DNA from: an uncultured Lachnospiraceae bacterium
Lineage (GTDB): Bacteria > Bacillota > Clostridia > Lachnospirales > Lachnospiraceae
Length of the DNA stretch: 17,277 bases
Assembly (NCBI GenBank): GCA_937891165.1
Contig: CALAEX010000016.1
Coordinates: forward strand, 1-17,277
Direction of reading: 5' to 3'
The notes under the pieces were generated by a model. It did no database searches and was not told where the DNA came from. It saw only the letters and a list, made by a program, of their open reading frames with translations. Position numbers and translations under genes: made by a program. Shown in pieces: positions 6,858 to 14,332 of the stretch. Within the stretch, counting starts at the first letter, position 1, and every line of letters starts with the position of its first letter.

Positions 6858-9459
6858 TTGAATTATATTATATTGAATGAACAGGTAAGTCAGACAATTC
6901 AAGATTCTTATCAGCATTTTGTTGAAAAATATGGCTATATAGGTAATTTAGATAGTTATATGGATGACCTTTTTTCTTTTGATGGACAGTATAAGCTTTT
7001 TCAAAGGTGTTTTGAAGGGAAAGAGTATCAGTTAATAGGTAAAAATTGTAGATTATTTATAGAAGTTGAGAAAAAACATAAAGATTGGTTTTATGCCAAA
7101 AGAATTGTTTTTTTTGAATCGAATACAGAATATACTTGTTTTGGATGAATTATCAAATTTTTATCTAGAAGATGCAACGGTGTGTGTTCAAATAGAATTT
7201 CATAATAGATTTGAATTTCTTGGAAGGATATCTGATGTCCGAATACAAAAGAAAGAAATTGATATACCTTGTGAAGACCTTATATTGATAAGAAAGTATA
7301 AGGAAAATCAAATGGGTAAAATAGTGAAATGCAGAGTCATTGATTTTGGAATTAAGGCAAGATTAAATCGACAAAATGCTGCTATGAAAAAGCTGTTTCT
7401 TGATGAATCTGCGAATAGTCATATGAAAGACATTATTTCAGGAGAGTTTGATTGGAAAACGCCAAAGAAAGAAGAAGTTTTAATAGAAGATACAATAGGA
7501 TTGTTTGGTTCTAATATTAGGCAAAAAGAGGCTTATGTAGGTGCGATAAATGCACCAGATATTTTTATGATTCAAGGACCACCAGGAACAGGAAAAACAA
7601 CGATTATAACAGAATTAGTACGATATGCGATTGGAAAAGGACAAAAAGTATTGGTATCTTCCGAAACAAATATTGCTGTAGATAATGTACTTGAAAGAAT
7701 TCGTCATACAGAGAATGTAATTCCTGTAAGGCTTGGGCGAAAAGAACGAATAGAAGAATGTGGAAGACAATATATGCCAGAGGAAATTGGCGATACAATT
7801 CTTCAAAAGATAAAAGAAGAAAATGAATTTTTGAACCAAAATGGTGTAAATCAAGAAGTTTTAATAGAGAAATGTCAGAAATCATGGTATCAAAAGGAAT
7901 TATTGATTTCTAAAGAAATAGAACGATTAACATCTTCGCTCAATGTTGTATTTGATTATAAAAAACTGTTGGAAAAAATTCAGAAATTTGAAAATTTAGT
8001 TTTAGAAATCAATGAACAACATGAATGGATTCAAAAGGAAAAGGAAACTTATTTTTTAGAAAAAAAGAAGTTATTACAATTAGAAGAGCAGAAAGCGAAT
8101 ATCGAAGAACAAATAGCACTTCTTAGTGATAATAGTATGTCTTCTGGTTTTAGGAAAGATAAAAAAGAATCATATAATAAAAGACAAGCTTTATTGTTAC
8201 AATTGCAAGAAATATTGTTACAAATAGAACATTGTAATAATGTTTTGTCAAGGAATAGATATGAAGTTTTAACAGCCTCTTATAAAAGAAAAGTTCGTAG
8301 ATATGAAAAAGCAAAAACAGAATTGGAAAATATTGTATATCCAAGTAATTCTATTATAGCAAAAGTGCATCAAATGAAGGGAATCTTGGAAGATATTGTA
8401 ACATTAGAACATCAAATAGAAAAACTTCGAGTGGCAAGGGAAGAAGAAATTAAGGCGATTCGTGTTGATTGCGAGAGAAAAGAAGACTTATGGAGGATGA
8501 CGAAAGATATTCGAGAACAATGGATGGAAGCGATAGAAGACCATACAGTAAAAGAAGATATTGAGAGAATTTATATGAAGCGTACTAATGTAGTTTTTTC
8601 TACTTGTACAGGAATTGCAGCATCAGATAATGGCTCTTTTGCTGATATGGAGTATGATTATGTGATAATTGACGAGGCAGCAAAATGTAATATGTTGGAT
8701 TTGCTGATACCAGTGACGATGGGCAAAAAGGTTATTTTGGTAGGTGACCATAAGCAGTTGTATCCTATGATAGAAACGGAAGGGATAACGGATGAAATTA
8801 CAGAGGAACAGATAAGAGAACTTAAAGAGCATATTTTGTTTCGATGGCTTTATGAGGAAAATATTCCTTCAGAATATAAGATAATGTTGAATCGACAATA
8901 TCGTATGGAACGAACGATTTCAAATTTTGTCTCAGATAGATTTTATGGAGGAAATTTGATATGTGATAAAGACAAAGAAAATCCTTTTTCTATGATATGG
9001 ATTGATTGTGAGGATTCAAAGGAAGTGTGTACAAATCCCTCCTTTCAAAATCCAAAAGAAGCGAATGTTATTATTCTTCTTTTAAACCGTTTAGATAAAG
9101 AATATAAAAAAGGGACAGCGGTTGGAATTATTTGTACTTATAAAGCACAGGCTAATTATATTAGAAATTTAATGAAGGATATGTCATGGAATAATATTGA
9201 AGTGGAATGTAGTACCGTAGATGCTTTTCAAGGAAAAGAAAAACATACGATTATTTTTAATATCGTTCGTAGTAAAGAATTGAATGAATTTGTGAAAGAT
9301 GAGAATCGAGTGAATGTTGCTATTTCAAGAACACAGGAGTTTTTGTTTATTGTAGGAAATGCAGAGTTAATGAAGCGAAAGAACGCAGGTATTCTGAAGG
9401 AACTTTACGAATATGTGAGAAAAAATGGAAATTTGTATAATAGTAATTATGTGAGGTAA
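6858..9459 (+). pseudogene. SF1 helicase reading frame broken near its N-terminus
   Basis: Two overlapping frames look like one gene. The first starts with TTG at 6858, with AAGGAG seven to nine bases upstream, and stops at 7148 (96 residues). The second carries the helicase, is open from about 7066 and has no ribosome site of its own. Dropping one base, most simply one T of the T8 tract at 7108-7115, joins them into a continuous protein of about 866 residues with the junction reading AKRIVFLNRIQNILVLDEL. This may be a real frameshift mutation, slippage on T8 that still yields some full-length protein, or a sequencing error. The helicase part is intact and is described separately. Confidence 0.65.
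7066..9459 (+). CDS. Upf1/DNA2-type superfamily 1 helicase, main part
   Basis: This frame encodes 797 residues with all the SF1 signatures. Motif I is GPPGTGKT at 171-178, and motif Ia follows as SSETNIAVDNVLERI. Motif II is DEAA at 536-539, and motif III is GDHKQLYP at 560-567. Then come LNRQYRM, the TVDAFQGKEK motif V and the NVAISR motif VI. This is the AAA_11/AAA_12 arrangement of Upf1/DNA2/SMUBP-like enzymes, which unwind or translocate on single-stranded DNA or RNA with ATP. Between motifs Ia and II lie about 300 residues of charged, coiled-coil-like sequence (roughly 250-510). Residues 30-165 form an N-terminal accessory region. No nuclease domain is fused, but a PLD-fold protein follows three bases after the stop. 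The real N-terminus is probably the frame starting at 6858; see the separate entry. Confidence 0.9.
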   Translation: MRKNIKIGFMPKELFFLNRIQNILVLDELSNFYLEDATVCVQIEFHNRFEFLGRISDVRIQKKEIDIPCEDLILIRKYKENQMGKIVKCRVIDFGIKARLNRQNAAMKKLFLDESANSHMKDIISGEFDWKTPKKEEVLIEDTIGLFGSNIRQKEAYVGAINAPDIFMIQGPPGTGKTTIITELVRYAIGKGQKVLVSSETNIAVDNVLERIRHTENVIPVRLGRKERIEECGRQYMPEEIGDTILQKIKEENEFLNQNGVNQEVLIEKCQKSWYQKELLISKEIERLTSSLNVVFDYKKLLEKIQKFENLVLEINEQHEWIQKEKETYFLEKKKLLQLEEQKANIEEQIALLSDNSMSSGFRKDKKESYNKRQALLLQLQEILLQIEHCNNVLSRNRYEVLTASYKRKVRRYEKAKTELENIVYPSNSIIAKVHQMKGILEDIVTLEHQIEKLRVAREEEIKAIRVDCERKEDLWRMTKDIREQWMEAIEDHTVKEDIERIYMKRTNVVFSTCTGIAASDNGSFADMEYDYVIIDEAAKCNMLDLLIPVTMGKKVILVGDHKQLYPMIETEGITDEITEEQIRELKEHILFRWLYEENIPSEYKIMLNRQYRMERTISNFVSDRFYGGNLICDKDKENPFSMIWIDCEDSKEVCTNPSFQNPKEANVIILLLNRLDKEYKKGTAVGIICTYKAQANYIRNLMKDMSWNNIEVECSTVDAFQGKEKHTIIFNIVRSKELNEFVKDENRVNVAISRTQEFLFIVGNAELMKRKNAGILKELYEYVRKNGNLYNSNYVR

Positions 9460-9462
9460 CAA

Positions 9463-10851
9463 ATGAAGAATACAAATATTAATGTGGAAAAATATGAAAA
9501 GATACATTGTGAAACAGGGTACAAACTTGCTACTGTGGCAGAAGTATTTGTGCCTTGGTTTCATTGTACTTTAAAATGTAAATGTGAAAAAGAATATTCT
9601 ATGTCAGAAATTGATAAATTTGTTTGTATGTGCGTAGACAGAGGAGTTAATACAGCAAAAGATATTAGTTTTGTGCTTTCTTTAGATAAAGAAATAACGA
9701 GTGGCGAAATAGAACGATTAGTTTTAGGTGGAATTTTGTCATTACAAGGGGAAATTCTTGCGTTTACAAAATTTGGAAAAGAATGTTTTTTAAAAAAATC
9801 TCGTATTGATAAGGAAATAAAAGAATTTTCTGTTTTTATGAATGCAGTTACTGGAGAATGGATGATTGAGGAAGAAAATTTTATATCAGAAAAGATGCTT
9901 GCGGAAACAGGAATTAGAATTTCTCCAATAAAAGCAGTAGGAAAACAAGAGATAGAAAATAATAATAATATTTTAAAAAAACTTGAGATAGAATATGAAA
10001 CGAATATTCTTCAAGTAAAATTACTAGATTATAAAGTGATTGTATATCAAAAAGAAACTATATTGTTTTATGAGAATGATATAGGGAAAATTTTGTTTGA
10101 GATTTTTGATGAAGAGAAAGAGGAATTGGACCTTAATGTATCTTCTGCACTTAGAAAGAGGTATGAGAAAAGGGAAATTCTTGAATTAATGCAAGCAGAA
10201 AAACATATAGAATCTGCTAAAACAACACTTTTAGAATTATTAAAAGAGGAACATCCCGCAACAAATTTAAAACCTTTAAAAAGCAATTTACGATATATGA
10301 GAAATCAAGAAATAAGAGAATTGTTTTTAAAAAAGCTTGATGAGGTAGAACAGCATATTTTTATTATTTCTCCATGGATTACAGATTTTGTAGTAGATGA
10401 GGGAATGGTAGAGAAATTTGAAACGATATTAAAACGTGGAGTGAAAGTGGATATAGGGTATGGATATGCTTCCCTAGAAAAAATGAAATGGAAAATTCAA
10501 AAGTATGAAAAGAAAGTTTATACAGAAAAAGAAAAAAGCAAAATAGAAGAACAAAAAGAGTATGATAGAGAGTATCAATCATGGAATATGTCGTTAATGT
10601 TGAAAGAAAGGTTGAAAGATTACGAAAATTTTCATATTTTTTATGTTTTAGAAGGGACTCATGAAAAAATATTTTGTTATGATGATACGTATATTTTTAT
10701 TGGAAGTTTAAATCTTTTATCATATGATGGTGGTGAACAAGAGAATTATTCTGGTTTTCAATTTAGATATGAAGGAGGAGTATTAATTGAAGATAATCTG
10801 TTTGCATTGGAAGTGATGCAGGATTTTAAAACATCTATGGTGTCTCTTTAA
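9463..10851 (+). CDS. Winged-helix and phospholipase D-fold protein
   Basis: The protein of 462 residues starts at an ATG three bases after the helicase stop, with GAGG overlapping the helicase end as ribosome site. Residues about 45-110 look like a winged helix (alternating helices, then GGILSLQGE and LAFTKFGKE). The C-terminal part (about 275-460) is a PLD-like domain: HIFIISPWITDF at about 297, then the HxKxxxxD signature H400-E-K402 to D407 followed by GSLNLLSYDGG. Only one HKD motif is present, as in PLD-family nucleases that work as dimers; other members cleave phospholipids. Placement beside a helicase favours nucleic acid as substrate, but the dynamin-like partners leave a membrane substrate possible. 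It is the last gene of the block; I see no intrinsic terminator after it. Confidence 0.85.
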   Translation: MKNTNINVEKYEKIHCETGYKLATVAEVFVPWFHCTLKCKCEKEYSMSEIDKFVCMCVDRGVNTAKDISFVLSLDKEITSGEIERLVLGGILSLQGEILAFTKFGKECFLKKSRIDKEIKEFSVFMNAVTGEWMIEEENFISEKMLAETGIRISPIKAVGKQEIENNNNILKKLEIEYETNILQVKLLDYKVIVYQKETILFYENDIGKILFEIFDEEKEELDLNVSSALRKRYEKREILELMQAEKHIESAKTTLLELLKEEHPATNLKPLKSNLRYMRNQEIRELFLKKLDEVEQHIFIISPWITDFVVDEGMVEKFETILKRGVKVDIGYGYASLEKMKWKIQKYEKKVYTEKEKSKIEEQKEYDREYQSWNMSLMLKERLKDYENFHIFYVLEGTHEKIFCYDDTYIFIGSLNLLSYDGGEQENYSGFQFRYEGGVLIEDNLFALEVMQDFKTSMVSL

Positions 10852-10901
10852 ATAAAAAAAGGTAAATAGTAACAAAAAATTTAGAAATAGTAAAGAAATT
10901 C

Positions 10902-10930
10902 TTGACAGATTTTTAATAATAGGATAGAAT
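10902..10930 (+). promoter_or_regulatory. Promoter of the riboswitch-antiporter transcript
   Basis: A consensus TTGACA (10902-10907) and TAGAAT (10925-10930) are exactly 17 bases apart, and the riboswitch aptamer begins about ten bases downstream. This is the clearest sigma-A-type promoter in the window. Confidence 0.85.
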
Positions 10931-10937
10931 AAAAGAG

Positions 10938-11055
10938 AATTTAAGGGAGTAGTCGGCACGAAAGTGTGATAACGCCAACAACCCAGAACAGATTGTTCAT
11001 GGCTTTATCTGAAATGACGAGACTTATCTGTTTAGTGCAGGTAAGTCTTTTTTTT
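10938..11055 (+). promoter_or_regulatory. yybP-ykoY manganese riboswitch
   Basis: The element shows the hallmarks of the yybP-ykoY Mn2+ aptamer. The 5' half has GGGAGTAGTCGGC, a short CAC-GAAA-GTG hairpin and GCCAACAACCC; the 3' half has TTCATGGCTTTATCTGAAAT leading to GACGAGACTTA. The first stem pairs TTAAG (10941-10945) with CTTA after GAGA. The last conserved bases are shared with the 5' arm of the following terminator, so metal-bound aptamer and terminator exclude each other. Mn2+ should therefore turn transcription on, as known for this family. It controls a cation antiporter, a known class of target for this riboswitch. Confidence 0.85.
11020..11055 (+). terminator. Riboswitch expression-platform terminator
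   Basis: AGACTTATCTG (11020-11030) pairs with CAGGTAAGTCT (11038-11048), an 11-bp stem with one G-U pair and a seven-base loop, followed by T8 (11048-11055). Its 5' arm overlaps the GAGACTTA strand of the aptamer's closing stem, which is the switching contact. Confidence 0.85.
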
Positions 11056-11193
11056 AACCGAATCAAATAAGTTTCTCATTTCACAAGCGTAGAAGATTTC
11101 GTGTCATATTCCTAGCATTTCGGTGTATAAAAGCCGAAGAAGAAACTATACTATAATTATATTCGTTTGTAGGAACGAGGGAACGGAGGAAAA
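11056..11193 (+). other. Structured leader between riboswitch and antiporter
   Basis: The 138 bases hold no gene. AGTTTCT (11070-11076) can pair with AGAAACT (11141-11147), enclosing a smaller TTCGG/CCGAA hairpin (about 11119-11138), so the leader could fold as a branched structure. TATAAT occurs at 11152-11157 but has no matching -35. The GGAGG ribosome site of the antiporter follows just before 11194. Confidence 0.35.
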
Positions 11194-12138
11194 ATGAATA
11201 TTTGGGTGGCAGTTGTTTTATTTGTTCTTGGAATCATCCTTGTAATGAAGGGTGGCGATATTTTCGTGGATGCAGCTAGCTGGATTGCAAAAGCAGCAGG
11301 AATTCCAACATTTATTATTGGTGCAACAATTGTAAGTATTGCAACGACAATGCCAGAGTTAATTACATCTGTAATTGCAGCATCAAATGGTCAAAATGAT
11401 ATGGCAATTGGAAATGCAGTAGGTTCTGTAATTGCAAATACTGGTTTAATTTTAGCAATGTCTTTAATTTTTATGTCTATTTCTATTGTAAGAAAAGATT
11501 ATATAAAACAGTGTGTTATTTTAGTAGCTTGTTCTGCGTTATTATGGATTGGTTCTTTAAGCGGTTCTTTAGCACCTTGGGCAAGTGTGATTTTACTTTG
11601 TATTTTTGTTGGTTTTATGGCAATGAATGTAGTAAATGCTAAAAATCAGAAACAGGAAGTAGAAACAAAGGAAAAAATAGAGAAGAAAGATGTTAGCAAA
11701 AATATTCTTTTCTTTATCCTTGGTGCAGCTGGAATTGTTGTTGGTTCTACGTTCCTTGTAGATGGTGGTACTGCCATTGCAGAATTTTTAAAAGTGCCAG
11801 AACGTATTATTGCTGTAACGATGGTAGCAATTGGTACATCTCTTCCAGAACTTGTTACTACCCTTACTGCGATTCGTAAAAAGGAGTCCAGTCTTTCTAT
11901 TGGTAACATTATTGGTGCAAATATTATTGACCTTTCTATGATTTTACCAATTTGTTCGATAGTTTCAGGACAGGCACTTCCAATTGAAGGAAAATGTTTA
12001 ACTGTAGACCTTCCAGCTTGTTTGGCTATTATTGGAATTGCATTGATTCCTTTGTTAGTACGTCAAAAAAGTAGTAAGGCACAAGGACTTATTGTATTAG
12101 CTTCTTATTTAGTATATTTATTTATAACAATTATTTAA
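11194..12138 (+). CDS. CaCA-family cation antiporter under manganese control
   Basis: The integral membrane protein of 314 residues belongs to the calcium/cation antiporter (YrbG/NCX-like) family, with about ten hydrophobic segments. The two inverted alpha repeats are clear. Alpha-1 is at 42-90 (GATIVSIATTMPELITS then GNAVGSVIANTGL). Alpha-2 is at about 204-245 (AIGTSLPELVTT then GNIIGANIIDLSM). A charged cytosolic loop (about 150-170) separates the halves. In alpha-1 the usual GSN is GSV and the usual GTS is ATT, so ion selectivity may differ from a plain Na+/Ca2+ exchanger. The yybP-ykoY riboswitch upstream points to export of Mn2+, possibly with Ca2+; the substrate is inference. The start has a good GGAGG, and a terminator follows at 12189. 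Confidence 0.9.
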   Translation: MNIWVAVVLFVLGIILVMKGGDIFVDAASWIAKAAGIPTFIIGATIVSIATTMPELITSVIAASNGQNDMAIGNAVGSVIANTGLILAMSLIFMSISIVRKDYIKQCVILVACSALLWIGSLSGSLAPWASVILLCIFVGFMAMNVVNAKNQKQEVETKEKIEKKDVSKNILFFILGAAGIVVGSTFLVDGGTAIAEFLKVPERIIAVTMVAIGTSLPELVTTLTAIRKKESSLSIGNIIGANIIDLSMILPICSIVSGQALPIEGKCLTVDLPACLAIIGIALIPLLVRQKSSKAQGLIVLASYLVYLFITII

Positions 12139-12151
12139 CTGAATTAAATAA

Positions 12152-12186
12152 GTCACACACGGGGATGCGTAAAGCATGAAGTGATG
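12152..12186 (+). other. Small hairpin in the antiporter 3' region
   Basis: TCAC and ATGC on the left pair with GCAT and GTGA on the right, around a GTAAA loop and a small internal loop. It sits between the antiporter stop and the terminator. I cannot match it to a known riboswitch; it is probably only 3' UTR structure. Confidence 0.25.
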
Positions 12187-12188
12187 AA

Positions 12189-12226
12189 AACCGCAACATA
12201 ATATTCGTTGCGGTTTCTTTTTTTTT
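12189..12226 (+). terminator. Intrinsic terminator after the antiporter gene
   Basis: AACCGCAAC (12189-12197) pairs perfectly with GTTGCGGTT (12207-12215) around a nine-base loop, followed by a T-rich tail with nine Ts. It separates the riboswitch transcript from the potassium operon. Confidence 0.9.
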
Positions 12227-12236
12227 GTGGTAGACT
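12208..12236 (+). promoter_or_regulatory. Possible ktrB promoter overlapping the terminator
   Basis: TTGCGG (12208-12213) and TAGACT (12231-12236) are 17 bases apart, with the -35 embedded in the terminator stem. It is the only spaced pair in the short gap before ktrB, but both elements are imperfect. Confidence 0.25.
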
Positions 12237-12278
12237 ATAAGATAAGTAGAATTTTATATTGAAAAACAGGAGAAAAAA

Positions 12279-13649
12279 ATGAAACGTGTGAAAAAATTTA
12301 AAATGACAACGACTAGAATTATTGTTCTTGGTTTTCTTGTAGGGATTTTGTTAGGTTCCTTTTTATTATGGTTACCAGTCTCTTCAAAAAATGGAGAAAG
12401 CATTTCTTATATAGATGCATTATTTGTTGCAACAACTTCTCTTTGCGTAACAGGATTATCCCCTGTAGTAACAGCAGACCAATGGAGTTATTTTGGTCAA
12501 GTGGTCATTCTTTTTTTAGTGCAGTTTGGTGGACTTGGTGTAGTAACATTTACAACAACAGTATTGTTATTGTTAGGAAAAAGAATTACATTATCAGAGC
12601 GTATGTTAATTCAGGAAGCCTACAATTTAGATTCAATTTCAGGGGTGGTAAAACTAACTATCCGAATTATTAAAGGAACACTTTTGGTAGAGGCGGGGGG
12701 GGCTTTGTTATATAGTTTTGTATTTATACCAGAGTATGGAGTATTAGAAGGAATTTGGAAATCTATTTTTCATTCCGTTTCTGCGTTTTGTAATGCAGGA
12801 CTAGATACGGTAGGTTCTTTGGGATTTATTGCGTATCAAACAAATGTGATGATAAATATTGTAACCATGTTGTTGATTATTTTTGGAGGAATTGGTTTTC
12901 CCGTTTGGTGGGATGTGTTGCGAGTAGGAAAAGAAGTGATTCAAAAAGAAATTTTACTTCGAGATGCTTTTCGTAAAATGATGCTTCATACAAAAATTGT
13001 ATTGGCAGTTACAGCAACTTTAATTTTTGGTGGGGCGATTCTTATTTTTCTTTTTGAATATACGAATCCTGCAACGATAGGAAATTTATCCTTTGGTAAT
13101 AAGATAATGGCTTCTCTGTTTGAGTCTGTGACTTTGCGTACGGCAGGATTTCAAACAATACCACAAGAGGGATTAACAGAAGCATCGAGTCTTTTAGCAT
13201 TATTAATTATGTTTATTGGTGGTTCTCCTTCTGGTACTGCTGGTGGTGTAAAAACAGTCACAATGATGATTTTAATTTTGTCAATGATGGCAGCGGTACG
13301 AGGCGATAATGAAGTAACAGCATTTCATAGAAAAATTACAGATAACTATGTTCGTCGTGCAGTTGCTGTCATTGTAGTTAGTGTAGTAGCTTTGTTAGTT
13401 GTTTGTATGGCATTGTCAATTACAGAAAATGCAGAATTTTTAGATGTTTTATTTGAAAGTATGTCAGCAATAGCAACGGTAGGATTAACTAGAGGAATTA
13501 CAAGTACGCTTACAGTAGCAGGAAAATTGATTATTATTTTTGCAATGTACCTTGGTCGTCTTGGACCAATTACAATGGCGTTAGCATTTAATGCAAAACA
13601 TTATGAAGGAAAAAAGACGATGGCAGAGGGTAAAGTAATTATTGGATAG
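12279..13649 (+). CDS. ktrB: Ktr/Trk potassium channel subunit
   Basis: The 456-residue membrane protein takes up K+ and forms the pore of the Ktr system. All four pore-loop repeats are visible with the selectivity glycine: TSLCVTGLS (about 53-61), SAFCNAGLDT (glycine near 173), LRTAGFQTI (near 290) and AIATVGLTRG (near 402). Each repeat is flanked by two hydrophobic helices, and the interrupted gating helix with small residues (GGSPSGTAGGVK) is present after the third loop. The length fits KtrB rather than the longer TrkH. GGAG precedes the ATG, and the RCK subunit follows 14 bases after the stop. A run of eight Gs at 12695-12702 encodes part of an AGGA stretch and is a possible slippage site. 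Confidence 0.93.
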   Translation: MKRVKKFKMTTTRIIVLGFLVGILLGSFLLWLPVSSKNGESISYIDALFVATTSLCVTGLSPVVTADQWSYFGQVVILFLVQFGGLGVVTFTTTVLLLLGKRITLSERMLIQEAYNLDSISGVVKLTIRIIKGTLLVEAGGALLYSFVFIPEYGVLEGIWKSIFHSVSAFCNAGLDTVGSLGFIAYQTNVMINIVTMLLIIFGGIGFPVWWDVLRVGKEVIQKEILLRDAFRKMMLHTKIVLAVTATLIFGGAILIFLFEYTNPATIGNLSFGNKIMASLFESVTLRTAGFQTIPQEGLTEASSLLALLIMFIGGSPSGTAGGVKTVTMMILILSMMAAVRGDNEVTAFHRKITDNYVRRAVAVIVVSVVALLVVCMALSITENAEFLDVLFESMSAIATVGLTRGITSTLTVAGKLIIIFAMYLGRLGPITMALAFNAKHYEGKKTMAEGKVIIG

Positions 13650-13663
13650 GAAAGGAAAGAAAG

Positions 13664-14332
13664 ATGTCAAGAAAAAGGAAAGAATTTGTAGTATTTGGTC
13701 TTGGAAAATTTGGATTAAGCGTGGCAAAAGCATTGGCTGATAATGGATGTCAAGTGATGGCAGTAGATTCTGACCCAGATAAAGTAGCTTTAATTGCAGA
13801 TGATGTAACTTATGCTGTTTGTACTGATGTAACAGATACAGAAGCAATTCAATCATTGGGAATTCGTAACTTTGATGGAGCAATTGTAGCAATTGGTGAA
13901 AATTTAGAAGCAAGTGTGATGGTAACTATTTTATCAAAGGAAATAGGAATTCCATATGTGCTTGCAAAAGCTTTGACAGAATTGCAAGCAAAAGTATTAA
14001 AAAAAGTAGGAGCAGATATGATTATTTTTCCAGAAAAGGAAACAGGGATTCGAGTTGCTCATAATTTAGTACATGGAAATTTCTTTGATGCGATTGAATT
14101 GTCTACAGAATATAGTATGATGGATTTTGAAGCACCTGATGATTGGGTGGGAAAAAATTTAAGAGAGTTAAATTTACGTGCGAAAAAGAAAATAAATGTC
14201 ATTGGTATCAAAAGAAGAGATAAATTAGAAATTACTCCAGAACCCGACGAGCCTTTGCAGAAACATGATATTCTAATTATTATTGGAAAAAATCAAGCTC
14301 TTTCTAAATTAACAGGGGGTAGTCAGGCATGA
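13664..14332 (+). CDS. ktrA: Potassium channel gating subunit (RCK protein)
   Basis: The cytoplasmic protein of 222 residues forms the octameric ring that gates KtrB. The N-terminal RCK_N Rossmann domain has G12-L-G14-K-F-G17 and the acidic residue D35 at the end of the second strand, which binds the ribose of ATP/ADP or NAD(H). A linker and an RCK_C domain (about 135-220, with DDWVGKNLRELNL and HDILIIIGK) follow; in related KtrA proteins this domain binds cyclic di-AMP, which closes the channel. The size equals typical KtrA and half of TrkA. It sits directly after ktrB, and its last four bases overlap the start of the methyltransferase gene (ATGA). Confidence 0.93.
   Translation: MSRKRKEFVVFGLGKFGLSVAKALADNGCQVMAVDSDPDKVALIADDVTYAVCTDVTDTEAIQSLGIRNFDGAIVAIGENLEASVMVTILSKEIGIPYVLAKALTELQAKVLKKVGADMIIFPEKETGIRVAHNLVHGNFFDAIELSTEYSMMDFEAPDDWVGKNLRELNLRAKKKINVIGIKRRDKLEITPEPDEPLQKHDILIIIGKNQALSKLTGGSQA

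Noticed and set aside
10852..10901. Terminator after the PLD-fold gene
   Set aside because: A-rich sequence with no stem; I could not find an inverted repeat, so readthrough into the riboswitch terminator is possible.
12139..12278. Possible cyclic di-AMP (ydaO) or other riboswitch before ktrB
   Set aside because: The gap is too short for ydaO, its conserved blocks are absent, and the visible hairpin at 12189-12215 is an ordinary terminator of the preceding gene.
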